Assembly: GCA_015501055.1 (NCBI GenBank)
Contig: JADNYV010000161.1
Span: 21,071-85,070 of the forward strand
DNA from: Mucidula mucida
Lineage: Eukaryota > Basidiomycota > Agaricomycetes > Agaricales > Physalacriaceae
Length of the DNA stretch: 64,000 nt
Direction of reading: 5' to 3'
Position numbers and translations under genes: made by a program. Positions 35,541 through 47,838 of this stretch are shown piece after piece. Every line of letters starts with the position of its first letter. The first letter of the stretch is position 1. The notes beneath the pieces are model-generated. The model saw nothing but the letters and a program-made list of their open reading frames with translations. It did not search any database and was not told the DNA's origin.

Positions 35541-36460
35541 TGGAGTGGGAAGAGATACGCCAGGTAGTCATCAGTCAACACTTCTTGGTAGACAGGTGTT
35601 GAGCCTTCGACAATGCAGGTTAACAGTGTAGAAAAAGGTGAGAGGAAGATCCATGATACGGGGCGACTCGGCGGCGTACTACGTCCCAAGGAAGAGTTAT
35701 CTAATCGATGTCGGGGAACGTTGTGCAACCAAGTATTCTCGAGGGAGCTAGTCCATGCGCCTCTCTAACAGTCTTGGCGAGAATTTGGGATTTCAGGGAA
35801 CGATGGATGTTAAGACGAAAGGGCCGAATGTCAGCAATATAATGGGCATCCGGCTCGAATTATCGTATAGCCGGCGATCTACTTCCCACCATCGTCACGA
35901 CTTGACTTTTGAGGAAGGGCGCATCTAAAACCCTATTGTTCCTTGTGCTGCTCGCTCTGAAACGACTCAGGATCGTCTTCGAGCGCGCTTTTACCATAGA
36001 CTTGATTTACTATCTGCGCTCCAGATTCTCCCACTCCTTAATTCGTTGTTGCCAAATGAATGCCGCAAAACCGGTTTCATTGGTTCTCTACTACCTTCAG
36101 CGGCAGCTCTCCGAGGCGCCCACCGCTTGGGCGCTGTGCATCTGCTTCTTCGTCGCTAAGCATATCACCTTTTCTCGCACAAAGCGGCTTCAATTGCCCT
36201 TGCTCTAGTCTATTTTGGCTTCTTAGTGCGTCATTTGTCCTTGAATGTTGCCAACGGTCATCCTCGCCTCACGTTACGCCTCCGATACCTGTGCCTGCGA
36301 GAAGGCTTAGGAGTACAAGGCCACAATTCTCCGCAGTGCGTTCATTCATTACGGACTCGCCGTTCTTTTCACGGTCTGGACTAACCGCGTCCTACTTTGT
36401 GTGCGTTGAGTGTATAACCTGCGAATACATCATTACCTGCCTTTCGCTTCAGTCATCATC
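35332..36460. other. Spacer, partly inverted-repeat arm
   Basis: 35700-36460 matches 18510-19230 in reverse complement and lies upstream of C2. 35332-35700 is unassigned except for the motif unit at 35513. No gene recognised. Confidence 0.4.
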
Positions 36461-37453
36461 ATGTTGTTCTCCGCCGCCTTTTATTCACTCCTTCTGGCCT
36501 CAGTCGCTCGCGCTGTTGTTCTCGGAGAGGCAAGTCCTCCTCTTGCGTTTGGTGCTGCGCCTGAGTGAGCGCTCTTTACAGCGCGAATTCGAGACTTTTG
36601 TCGCCGCTGGACCCATCGTATGTAGCTATCAATTTAATGTTGGACATGTTCTGACTACCGCCTACTAGACGACGGTAATTCCTCTTTCTTTGAAATCCGC
36701 TGGATGTATCTAAGCTGCGATCGTAGACGATTGCCGCTGGCACGCCCATTACGACTGCGATTAGCGGGACAGTCACCTCAATTGTTGGTCGCCTTTGCTC
36801 TCTCTGTCCTTCGATTCATTTGACATTGATCACAGCTCGGCGGCACCGGAACGACAGCGACTGCGAGTACATTGATCCTAACACCGTTCACTAGCTGACT
36901 TGTATCCCAGGTCGTATCTAACGGGACCACGATTGCGTCCTCGAGTTTAGCGACTGTCAGCTTCATTCCGCTTTCATTTCACGAAGGATGATCGCTCATC
37001 ATTCTCCTTCCAGGTCACTGTAACCGTCACCCCATCCGAATGTGTCCTGGTTCGTCGACTCTATGGCCATCCCAGTATATGATGCTCATCCTTCCTCCCT
37101 CAGACGAATGCGACGTCGATCACGCTCAACCAATGCAACGGAAAGCTCGCCACCGGCGCTCTCACATCCACGGTTGACAGCTCGAACGCCACGTCCACCA
37201 GTGTCGGATTCCCCATCACCGCTACGACTGTCACCTGAGCGCTACCACTAGCGTCATCACGATTGGGGGCACTACTAGCACCGTCACCGTTGCGCCTACC
37301 AGGACTGTCGTAACCCTCACTGCCGCTACTTCAGTCGCCACTGGCGTGAATGGGACGACTAGTAGCACTGTCTCCACCCGCGCCCGGACGACAACCGAGA
37401 TGGCTACACAGGTGTCTTCTTCCAGTGCGGAGATTGTTACGCAGAGCGCATAA
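36461..37453 (+). pseudogene. C2: inverted copy of the Ser/Thr-rich secreted-protein gene, frameshifted
   Basis: The start MLFSAAFYSLLLASVARAVV at 36461 repeats C1, as do the GC-donor first intron, the small exons and the Thr/Val-rich last exon. At about 37233 the sequence reads GTCACCTGAGCG where C1 has GTCACTCTGAGCG. The missing T creates an immediate stop in the Thr-rich exon, removing about 70 residues. The rest of the exon continues intact to TAA at 37451-37453. This is therefore a recent pseudogene or a base-calling error. Confidence 0.55.
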
Positions 37454-38083
37454 AATGTATGTTGCCCGTTTTCCTTCATGACTACCTATGAATGACTCCT
37501 TTACAGTTCCTGACGTCTTGTGGATGTTGCCGTACCGACCTGGATACTTTCTAATGGACCTTTTTAATTTGTTCTGTTTGAATACAAGCTTCTACTGCAA
37601 TGGATGAACACCCGTAGTCAAATAGACAATCCTCCCGTTGCTTTGAACAGGGATACTTCAAGTAACGATTCGTGTGCGCAGCATGACCAACAATGAGTGA
37701 GTCAAGTCTTCGGTGGGTTTTCAAATACAAGCCGTGCACCTAGCACTGATAGAGGGTGGAGTTGAAGATTCTCCTTCATCTGGCCCTCAGAGTCCTCCCG
37801 CTCATCCTCGCCATCACGAGATATCCGAACTTGCCGCCTCGCAAGCCGTGGTTCAACGAAGCTGTGATATCCTGGCGATGTTTATGTACCCTACACCTGT
37901 CCGAGGGTAGCGTAGTGAGATACGTAGCCGGCTTCACCTATTGTCCTAACGTCATTGTGAATTTGGAACAAAGAGCGGACTCGCGCCCAAGGGTCGTTGA
38001 AGGCGTGTCAGGTGAAGTGACAGGCGTCACATACCAACTTGGTTTCCCACTGTCATCGCAATCGTCGCGCCCTGTCATTTGCT
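37454..38083. other. C2-A5 spacer
   Basis: About 630 bases. The first 110 belong to the inverted repeat. The rest should include the A5 promoter. Nothing else recognised. Confidence 0.35.
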
Positions 38084-39150
38084 ATGCCTCCGTCCATCTC
38101 CTTGGAACAATTATCGACCACATTGCGTCCAAAGCTAGTACGCCACTCGTTTGAGCCCTTGAGACTCCATGTTCGTTTTCCCTCGTCGGCAGCCGCTTCT
38201 ACTCATCCGTCACGGCAGTTAGATTGCACCGAGTACTGTCTTGGATTGGAGCGCGGAGGAATATACAAAGTCGCATCGGAGCTCCTTATCACCGATCGTA
38301 CGAATTGCGTGTTGTATCTGTGAGCAGTCCTCAAGTTTCATATAGTCCAGGACGACATGGTCTCTCTTCTGAAAGACGGACAATGGACACTTCTTCCGCC
38401 TCCAGGCATGCTACAAAAGATTAGAGACCTGTACATGCGCAATCATGACAATGGAACTTTCAATCGAACGCAGTTTCTCGAGGTAGTCTCACAGTTTCTT
38501 GACATTGTTGCCAGCCTCATGCGATTATATAGGCTATCCCTGAAAATGATTATGAATACCAATTCCTCTGCCTCTCGCCTCCACCCGGTCGCCAGTGGCG
38601 CGTGGATGGCGTAGAGTACGCATTTCCTCTCCGCGACTTTCCTCCTGTGCGAACCAGGATCCACCCGTGCTTCCTCTTCCCATCCATCATGGCATTCATC
38701 ATCAGCGGCCCAAGCGATGAGAGCCACCTTACACCTATGCGTGACCTTGTAGACGTGTGCGACGACATCAACTTAACTCGTATACGATCGGTGTACGTGT
38801 CCTGGTTGCTCGAGGGTGGAGAGTTTCCCGAGCGGATAACGCCGTTTGCGCGGCCGGACCGACGGGAGCACCTTCCACCCCCCAGTCAGCCAGCAGCTCG
38901 TAGCCGGGAGTCTACGACTCGTCGGCCGGCTAGCACTAAACACGTTAAATTCACGTCGCCACCGAAGCCTACCTCCAAACAAACTGGTACCTCCACCAAA
39001 AAAGCAATCCTGAACGCTCCCTCTTCTAAAGCGACGGTCTCTCGGAAGCCGTTGGCTAAGAAACGGAAGATTTCGCAGTCGTCCACCACATCTGCCAAAG
39101 AGGAATTGCCGTCGAAGCGACGACGCAGCCCACGGTTTCCTCAAACTTGA
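38084..39150 (+). CDS. A5: intact A-family gene
   Basis: The start at 38084 gives MPPSISLEQLSTTLRPKLVR. The first intron (GTTCGT...CGGCAG) is followed by LDCTEYCLGLERGGIYKVAS. Exon 3 has DDMVSLLKDGQWTLLPPPGM and DNGTFNRTQFLEV. Exon 4 begins AIPENDYEYQFLCLSPPP and runs through VDGVEYAFPLRDFPPVRTRI, HPCFLF and LTRIRSVYVSWLLEGG to KRRRSPRFPQT at 39150. All three introns fall at the family positions. It has no obvious inverted partner on the left; it is closest to A3/A4 in the tail. First of three A genes in tandem on the plus strand. Confidence 0.65.
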
Positions 39151-39471
39151 GATGTATTTCTTGCTACTCCTACTATGTTTTTTGATCGTTCTCGTAATAT
39201 AATCTACAACTTGGGCTTCCTTACTTGTATGCCTATACGCCACAGTTGTCTGATGTTAACAGTTATCTTGTCATGTATGCTAAAGACATGTGAGTCCCGA
39301 ATGTGATTCGAATGTGATTTTGGAACCCAGACAGCACCCATGTCCCACATAAGACTCAATTAGCAGAAGCGAAAGGGTCGTCGAAAATGTATCATGTGAC
39401 TCTGGTTACTACAAAGGGAAGGTACGGGTTCAATACGGGTTGGTGTATGACCGCCATCGTCTGTCTGTGCT

Positions 39472-40559
39472 ATGCCTCCATCCATTTCCCTCAGCCAAAT
39501 ATCAACTCGACTTCCACACAGATTATCCAAAACACTCCGCTACTCGTTTACGCCCTCAAGAGCCGATGTACGAAGTCTCCGTGCTCTTTGAGAATCATTT
39601 GTACTTATGCGTCATCGCAGGTGGATTGCACCGAGTATTGTCTTGGATTAAACCGCGGAGAGATAGGAAATGTTGATTCAAGACTGCTTGTCACCACCGG
39701 TGAGTATTGTTTCATGCCTACCATGTCGTCAGTTCCTCATATGTTGTACAGTTCAGGATGACATGGTCTCCCTTCTACAACGCGGACAATGGACACTTCT
39801 TCCACCTCGACACACACTAGAAAAGATCAGAGATCTCTACATACGCAATCACGAGAATGGAACCTTCAACCGAACAGAATTCCTTGAGGTATTTCCACAG
39901 ATTATCTAGTATGGTGTACTGCAAAGACGTTTTTTCAGGCTATTCCTGAGGGTGATTACGATTATCAATTCCTCTGCCTCTCACTGCCACATCACCGCCA
40001 GTGGCATGTGGACGGCGTAGCCTGCCCATTTCCTGTTGAAGACTTCCCTCCCGTGCAAACAAGGATCCACCCCTGCTTCTTCTTCCAGTCGCTCATGAAG
40101 TTCATGGTGCGTGGTCCACAAGACGAGAGCCACCTCAAGCCTATGCGTGACCTGGTGGACATATGCGACCGCATCAATTTCACTCGGATACGATCAGTGT
40201 ATGTATCTTGGCTATTGGATGCCAAATACCACTTCCCCGAGCGTTTGACGCCCTTCGCGCGACGAGATCTGCCGGAGCACCTTCCTCCCCCCGGCCAGTC
40301 AGCACCTAGTATTGAAGAGCCTCCGGCTAGTCGGCCGGCTGGCAGTAAACGCGTTAGAATTACGTCGCCACCAAAATCTATCTTCAAACGAGCAGGTACC
40401 TCCACCAAAAAAGTAGTTCTCAAAGCTTCCTCTTCCAAAGCAACACTCTGCCGGAAGCCACCTGCTAAGAAAAGGACGGTTTCGCAGTTGTCCACCAATT
40501 CTGCGGAAGAGGAACTGCCGTTGAAGCCACGACGCAGCCCTCGGTTCGCCCAATCTTAA
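39472..40559 (+). CDS. A6: intact A-family gene, inverted partner of A2
   Basis: The start at 39472 gives MPPSISLSQISTRLPHRLSK. Exon 2 encodes VDCTEYCLGLNRGEIGNVD, exon 3 DDMVSLLQRGQWTLLPPRHT and ENGTFNRTEFLEV, exon 4 VDGVACPFPVEDFPPVQTRI and FTRIRSVYVSWLLDAKYHF. The tail is complete (KPRRSPRFAQS), unlike that of A2. The match to A2 extends into the introns and upstream to about 39400, supporting duplication of a genomic segment. Confidence 0.65.
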
Positions 40560-40949
40560 TCTCCTCCTTATGCAGTGTATCCCGCCAGTGCCTTTTAAAT
40601 TGAAATTGTTAAACAAGACTATACTGTACAACATCGTCGTTTCATTTACTATATATCTCGAGATGCACCCGTAGTAGCAATGTACATTGACTAACACATT
40701 AATCAATTTCTGTACCCAGCGTACCGTTGATGATGTTCGCCCGCGCAGAAACCATCCGTGTCGTCGCCACTGACTTTTCATCCGCCACGAAGCATCCAAA
40801 AGGCACAACTTGAAAGCCTCTAAGACCATTTTTCCTACCATGGTCACAATCGCATCGAAACAAGGAACGGATCACGTGTCATTGGCACAGTTGGGGCAGT
40901 CAGTTAGTCTCTTGCTTTCAACAACCATCACCTTCGTCCCCCGCTCTTT
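40560..40949. other. A6-A7 spacer
   Basis: Only 390 bases separate A6 and A7. On the left side the matching genes A2 and A1 are 2 kb apart with B1 between them. Either B1 was inserted on the left or its counterpart was lost here. I see no B remnant in this spacer. Confidence 0.45.
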
Positions 40950-42006
40950 ATGATGCCCGCCATCATCTCTTTGGATAAAAACACGACTGTTCTGAGCCCT
41001 ACTTCTAAGCGTCATTCGTTTATGCCCTCCAATGCTGCTGTGCGTATTTCTACTGCCCAACGTTCGCCCATACTCACGTTCATTCAGCTAGACACCGTCA
41101 AATATTGCCTGGGACTAAAGCGAGGAGGCATAGATAAATACAAGAATTCCAAGTTGCTTGTTACAACACGTATGATCGTTTTGTTTACTGCAACGCCAAT
41201 ACTGATTCTATCCGCAGTACAAGAGGACATGATCGCACTTCTGAGAGCCACGCGGTGGGCGCTTCTACCCTCTCGGGAAATTCTTGAAAAGATCAGAGAT
41301 CTCTATGCCGATAACCATGCAAAAGGAACATACAACCTCGCGGACTTCACCAAGGTATTTTCTATCATCTTAGAGTCATGATTACTCTAAAGCACCCATT
41401 CAGGCCATTCCGGGGAAGTAATTCGACTACGACTTCCTCTGTTTATCACCCCCAGCCGACTGCCACTGGCGAGTGGACAACGTTGCCTATTCGTTTCCGC
41501 TGGAGAACTTCCCTCGTATTCGCACTACCATACACCCCTGCTTCCTCTTTACAACGCTCATCAAATTCATGTCACGCGGTCCACCGGACCAGAGCCACCT
41601 GAAATGCATGGAAGACGTGGTCAGACTGTGCGACGACATTAATCTTTTACGGATACGACCCGTATATATTTCGTGGCTAGGCTCTACCATCACCGGAAGG
41701 GACTTTCCCAACCGGATGACACCTGTGGCCCGGGAGGACCCCCCTCATTTACTTCCGCCGCTCCAGCCAGCGCGTGCGAGCAAAGTGTCTCGCGGCAAGC
41801 AGGTTACTATCAAGTCGCCACCGAAGCCGACGGGCAAGAGAGCTGGCGCCGCTGCGAAAAAGACGCTATTGAAAGCTCCACTGCCTTCCAAAGCTGCTGT
41901 TTCTGTGAAGACGGCGGCAAGGAAGAAGGTGTCACAGTCGTCCGCCTCTTCAGCCGATGCGAAAGCGCCGGCGAAAAGGCGTAGTCCGCGGTTCAACAAA
42001 GACTGA
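40950..42006 (+). CDS. A7: intact A-family gene, inverted partner of A1
   Basis: The start at 40950 (MMPAIISLDKNTTVLSPTSK), or two bases of codon choice later at 40953, is followed by the same four-exon protein as A1. Differences are few: an ISLDK/ISLDQ change, KATRWALL versus KAARWALL-type changes in exon 3, and PLPSKAA versus PPPSKAA in the tail. It ends KRRSPRFNKD at 42006. Intron sequences are nearly identical to those of A1, so the duplication is recent. A1/A7 form the most diverged A subgroup, with FDYDFLCLPPP and CDDINLLRIRPVYISWL in place of the family consensus. Confidence 0.65.
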
Positions 42007-43903
42007 TTTCCTTTCCTCTTGTCCTACATCGTTATCATGATACGCCTTGTTTATTTGTTGTCTGTCAATCGCATTGCTTTTGTTCATTACCGTTAATCAT
42101 CACGTTGGTCATTTGGTCTCCCATCGCGCGGGCTCTCCGCTCGTGTAGTACATGAGTTACACTGGCACGAAACCTGGACTTGAAACTCGTGAGAGAATAA
42201 ATTCTTCTCAGACGCCAAGGCCTGATATGCGCTTTAAAATCCTGCAACTTTATGTTCAGAAACGCACCTTACTCTTAATAATACTACAGTTCGTGTGATC
42301 GTAAGTGTGGCTCTGCTTTCTTAGCAAGCGACATACGCCCGGTTGAGCTTGTGGTGCTTAAAATTCGCTTCTACTTACGTCTTTCTATGTACCGGCGAAT
42401 AGAAACTGCGATGCTCACAAGTGCCACCGGCTTCGAAAGGTGGCGCAAAGTGCCACTTTCGATCTATGCATGGTCAGCGGTAGGACGGCCCGGTATCCTG
42501 CTTGTACCGAACTACCATGTCGTCTGCTCTGCGACCTGCATTCCGCCTGCTCTCCGAGCATCCTCACTGAAACGTATGAAAATCGAGCCAATCGTGTGTA
42601 TGTATCTATTGAACACCACGATATCTCCTCATGTGCTCCTCAGAACGTGCCTTTTTGCTATCAAGAGGTCTGCTGGCGCCTGGAATGGCTTTTCCCTTGT
42701 ACTTGGAACGACTGTGTACCGATTAGCGCTCTGTCTTCTCAGCGCTAAGATCTATCGTAGGGCTATTTAGGACCAGCCTCATAGAGCAATCACGACGCAA
42801 TCCATCTAGCTATTTCTCGTCGGTACCGAGAGGACCGACTCGTCCCCCTGGGCCCCGAGACGGAACGGGACTGCTGTGATGATATGAGAATAGGTTGGCG
42901 TCTGCCGCGTGGTGCGTTATACTCAATTTTCATACATCTCCGGAACCTGATACACTCGCTGGCATTGTATAGATGACTGTCAATGATGTGTGGGGTTGTG
43001 TCAACGAATTCAAGGACCGCCTGACGAATCCACATTCATCTCTGCTATTTTGAAGCGCCTCGCCTTGTTCTCGCGATACCCGGCGATGTAATTTCTCCTG
43101 TCGCGTCGTGTTGGTGCCATAAACACCCTCATTTCTGACAACCTTCAATCTTGATTATCGAAGGTAATCGTGTCACTTTTTTTTCCCTCGGCACTCTGCG
43201 TACTCAGTTTTGTTAACCAGGATTCTGTACTGGGAATATGCTACAACACGCGTCGTCTCACGAAGGTTTCTTTCTTGAACGTATCGCTGGGCTGTTCATT
43301 TTCGCGTTCAGGCGAAAAGTCACAACACATGTTGCGCATTACCACTACTCTCGTATGTGTCCTCTGTAATATTTCTTAGCTTCTTTACTTAGGACTGTTT
43401 ATCTATAGTTATCATGTTCTCAGTCATCATTCCGAGTGAAAATCGCCTCTATACATGCACAACCGATTCCCCGTTCACACCCCCTTCGGTGTCTCTCCGA
43501 GTTGGTATGCATCTTTAAACCGACATGAGCGGTTTGTTGGAACATATTCCGTGGGTTCGAACCTCCAGTTACGGATCAACGCGCTAACCTGGCCTTTAGT
43601 GTGAGGGAACGGGTCGTCTCTTTGTCTCGTCAAGAGAAACGGCAGATAGTACTCGTCATCGTTTGCCCCGCAGCATGTCATAGCCCCTAAACTCCGCGCA
43701 AGGTACTCGGTTGATAGTATTCGACCATACTACTGCCTTTGTCTCTTCTGCGTGCCTCATGCTACGGCGCTTACTTATCGATGGATCCCAACCTTGATCA
43801 TGTTCGCAGGTGTGTACTCAAACGTTCTTGAGGGTTCTGATTATGATGACCAAGGCAGAGATCCACACACGCCACTGCACAGCCTCGTGCCCTCCAAAGC
43901 GGT
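40950..43903. repeat. Right outer arm of the inverted duplication
   Basis: Partner of 3918-6885. It includes A7, the conserved unexplained frame at 42351-42770 and the tRNA-like remnant at about 43550-43602. Confidence 0.85.
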
Positions 43904-44451
43904 CTGAATCCACGGCACGACATGCCCAGATTACACACTTGCTCTAACATAAATGACTTTTTGTCAACGTCTAAATGAGGAAAGATTTGACGTAGGCCAG
44001 CTTGTGGTAGGGCACTCTAGTGACGCGTCTGCACCCCGTCGAAACTCAACAACTTGCTCTCGGATTTAGTTTCAATGTGATGCTAATGTCCTTCGGTGCT
44101 CAACCGAATGCCACAGGGTTGTGTTCTCATTGACATTATGTCAGTCTGCTTCTTCGTCGCCAAGCTCACTACCATTTCTTCCTCAAAGCGACTTGACCTG
44201 CCTCATTCGTCTTTGTATGTGGCAAACGGTGATCCTCGCCTTACGTTACGTCTCCAAGACCTATGCGCACGCGAGAAAGGCTTAGGAGTCCAAGGACACA
44301 TTTCTCCGCACCACTCTCATTCAATATGAGCAAGACTCGCGTGCTCTCCATGGGTTGGACTCACCGCCTATTACTACGTGTTTTGGTTGTATAAGTTCAG
44401 GAGCTCTGCGAGGAAAGGCATTGCTTCCTCATCTTCACTCCAGTCATCATC
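42007..44451. other. Right gene-poor flank
   Basis: 42007-43903 mirrors 3918-5830, with the same open frame at 42351-42770 on the plus strand. 43904-44140 is unique. 44140-44451 resembles the upstream region of C2, so the C3 duplication begins before its start codon. No gene is called. Confidence 0.35.
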
Positions 44452-45405
44452 ATGTTGTTCTTCGCCGCCTTTTCTTCGCTCCTTCTTGCCTCGGTCAGCG
44501 CGCGCGCTGTTGTCCTTGGAGCGGCAAGTCCTCCTCTTGTGTTTGGTGCTGAGCCTGATTGACCGCTCTTTACAGCGCGAATTCGACACCTCTCTCGCGG
44601 CAGTACCCATCGTATGTAGCATTCAGCCCATGCTTACCATGTTCTGACTACTCTCTAAACAACGGTAATTTTCTTTTATATCGCTGCTCGATGTATCTAA
44701 GCTGCGATCTTAGACGATTGCCGCTGGCACGCCCATTTCGACTGCGATTCGCGGAACAACCACCTCGTCGGTGCGTAGCCTCTACTCCCTGTTCTTCCCC
44801 ATACCTGACCTTTGACTGCAGCTCGGGGGCACTGGAACGATTTCGACTGCGAGTACATTGATTCTGACATCATCCTCTATCTGACTTGCATGCCAGGTTG
44901 TACCTATCGGGACCACGACTGCGTCTTCGAGCAGTCTAGCGACTGTCAGCCTCATTCCGCCTTGATTTACGAAGGACAACAGCTCATCGTTCTCCTTCCA
45001 GGTCACTGTAACCGTCACCGCATCCGAATGTGTCGCGGTTCGTCGACGCTTACCCCATTATATAACGCTCATCCTTCATCTCCTCAGACGAATGCGACAT
45101 TCATCACGCTCACACAGGGCAACGGAAAGCTCACCACCGTCTCCCTCACGTCCACGAATGTCGGGTTCCCCTTCAGCGCCACGACTGTCACGCTGAGCGC
45201 TACCACTAGCGTCGTCACGATTGGGGGCACTGCCAGCACCGTCACCGTTGCGCCTACCACGACCGTCGTGACCCTCACTGCTACTTCAGTCGCCACTGGC
45301 GTGAATGGGATGATTAGCACTGTCCCCACCCTCGCCCCGACGACAACCGGACGGGCTACGCAGGTGTCTTCGTCTAGTGCGGAGACTGTTACGCTCAGCG
45401 CCTAG
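44452..45405 (+). CDS. C3: diverged third copy of the Ser/Thr-rich secreted-protein gene
   Basis: The start MLFFAAFSSLLLASVSARAV at 44452 is a signal peptide. The GC-type first donor (GCAAGT) is conserved. Small exons such as TIAAGTPISTAIRGTTTS and VPIGTTTASSSSLATVS precede the last exon TNATFITLTQGNGKL, then GFPFSATTVTLSATTSVV and a Ser-rich end at 45405. The last exon keeps its frame, including the site where C2 has lost a base. Same direction as C2, 7 kb downstream. Substitutions are frequent, so this is an older duplicate. Function unknown; the composition suggests an extracellular mannoprotein-like role. Confidence 0.45.
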
Positions 45406-46820
45406 GTGCGTGTGGGTGATAGTTACCTTTACGGGCATGGTGCTATTTAATGGACCTTTGAAATTTAATACGTTAAACCCAAGTCGATACTACTTACGTA
45501 CCGATGGACCCGCTGATTAGAATGCATTCGTTGCCCTTGGCCAACTTGAACCTTTGCCGCGAAGGTCAGCATCCATTTTGAGGAAGAAAAGAATATCCAA
45601 TTTAAGGATTCGTTCACGCATCATGTCATTCGGTAAGAGTCGGACACACGACACCGCCATTGTATCAATCAGATCCGATGGCTATACTCGATGTCCGGAA
45701 ACTAGAGATGGGCACGCATATGTTAACAGGAGGAGACGCCTCAAGAGTGGACCCGCACGCGTAAGTTACTTCAGTAATAATTAGACCCAGCTGCACATAT
45801 AAGAAGAAAGAAGACTTACAAACCAAGCAGCGCCCATGATGGCATCGAAATGATCCAACACCAGGATGCGCACTGTAGACTACTTCCTTGCCGTAATGTG
45901 ACCCATATCCAAATAACCACCGCACGATCTAAAAGAGTACCGGAAGTTTTAGGAGAACGTTATGATCACTTACTCAAGGTCGTTCATAATCGGTATCACG
46001 ACGAATTTATCCTCTTGTTGATCGCTCCCCGCCACGGCCCACGGTATCGACGACGACTTGTGTATACGTGGTCAACCCAGAGTTTGTCGCCAGCAGCTAG
46101 AGACCTATTCGTATTTCGGAGAGTTAACGTCCAGCACTTCTGATGACTCTGGCGATATGGTTAGTGCTAGTGTCTGCAGTCGCAGCACTTGGTCAAGCCG
46201 CACGCGTAGACGATGTCAGGGATTGTTGATTTAGATTACTCACTGACTTTGGTACGTCTGCGAAGGAGAAAGGACGACAGTGCATCTAGCCCACACTTCC
46301 ATCTCCAACCGCTAAAAACCCTAGGCTGGCCGTCGTACGCCCCACTAAGGATGCATGTACGTTCGAGGTAGATATGGTACGGCCTTAGATGCGAGGGCGA
46401 GAATGAAGCGATCAGCGCAGCTTCCCAGGAGCAGTCGTGCAGCGCGTATCAGCTCCTCCGGTGCTATAAGTCTTTTCAGGACAAGCCTACATGGTACCAG
46501 TGTTGGGACAAACCGGCAGGCCAGCGATCAGATGAACAAGGCTAGCGATGTTTCCATTGTCGGGACGTTACAGTGGTATTTTGCTGCTGGAACCGTGTAC
46601 GTTTCCTTGACCTGGCACCGCTTTATGATCCGGAACGCATAGCAGCGGGTACATGATGTCCGAGGTTTGGTGCCTGTAGGGCTTTAGAGGATGTACGGGA
46701 TGCGGAGGTGCAGACGCACCTGATTAGTGCACTTCCGGAGGGACATTACTGCGCCTGAGTCTATCCCGTATCCTCCGCCCATGGAGGAGGTGGCAGCAAC
46801 CGAAAAAAGCGTGAAAGTCT
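45406..46820 (-). other. Possible decayed membrane-protein gene
   Basis: Minus-strand pieces such as AFRIIKRCQVKETYT (about 46590-46635) and hydrophobic runs near 45800-45900 recall seven-span fungal orphan proteins (for example DUF6534-like). They cannot be joined into one frame, so no gene is called. Confidence 0.2.
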
Positions 46821-46999
46821 TCAAGAAGGGTTCAAGAATAACGTGTGAAGCAGGTCGGATCTAGCATTGGTATCCTCTCGGTTTCTGTCTACCTCAAAAC
46901 TTAAGTGCGCTCCGGACCGGTCAACCAGCCTGGGCTGATCGGCGAATAAATGCAGAGACTCGCTCAGAGAGTCAGGCCTAGGGCGGGCGACACCGCGGA

Positions 47000-47838
47000 T
47001 GCATTTGACATCACCACAACGCCATTGATCACGTTCGGGCATCGTCCCGCCTCCAGCCCCGCCCCCAATTCTTTCCTTTCTTGTTTGTACTCGATAAATT
47101 CGATATAATATGCAAAAAATATACAATATTTAAGATATAGAGGAGTACATGGGGTACGGGGTCTGACATCCCAGAACTTGTTGGATGAATCTGGAGGTCC
47201 TCCCACCCAGCCAGACATGTCCATGGACCTTCTTCCATGAGCTTTAAAAAGCCCGTGTAGTATGGCAATAAGACCACTGCTCGACATACCGCCCCCGATG
47301 CGCTGAAGTTATCGCTGGAACCTACTGTCGCGTCGCTGCTGCTGGAGCACTTGAAAAATCATTGTTGAGATCGGTGGTTGTGGCGCAAACAATGTCGTTA
47401 CGGAAGCGTGAGGCACTTGCCAGGGTTGACAGTGAGCTTATTGCAAAGGAGGGAGTTGAAGCGGACTTTGCCCGTGGCGGAGTAGGTGGACAAGTCGGTG
47501 GACGACACAGCGGTCAGGGTGGACATGAGATCCAGAAACACGAAAACGAGGAGAGAATAGGCACCTTTAGGAGTATGCATTCACAATCCATCCCGTTCCA
47601 AAATCCAACTCCAACCTTGAAGACAGGCAGTGCAGGGTGCCAATCCGGCGTTTCTCAAAGCCGCGCTCAGCCTCCGGAGGTACAGCGGCTCAATTGTGGA
47701 GGCTGACGCGTAGTGGCTCATCATCAGAGCAGAAACTGAGTCCAAATTTATCTCCACAGCTATTGGAAGCCATGAGGCGAGATCCATAGTCGAAAAGGCA
47801 GAGAGAACAAAAGTAGAAGAGCCCAGGAGGGCGCACAC
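47000..47838 (-). CDS. Unidentified multi-exon gene, membrane or secreted
   Basis: Three coherent minus-strand segments lie in order. First, from 47838: MCALLGSSTFVLSAFSTMDL, with LYLRRLSAALRNAGLAPC further on. Second: GAYSLLVFVFLDLMSTLTAV and CNKLTVNPGKC. Third: LLPYYTGFLKLMEEGPW, CLAGWEDLQIHPTSSG and a hydrophobic VLLYILNIVYFLHII. Paired cysteines and hydrophobic segments suggest a secreted or membrane protein. Splice joins were not fixed and no family is recognised. Confidence 0.3.

Noticed and set aside
45406..46820. DUF6534-like seven-span protein gene
   Set aside because: Only isolated resemblances; the pieces do not join into one frame.
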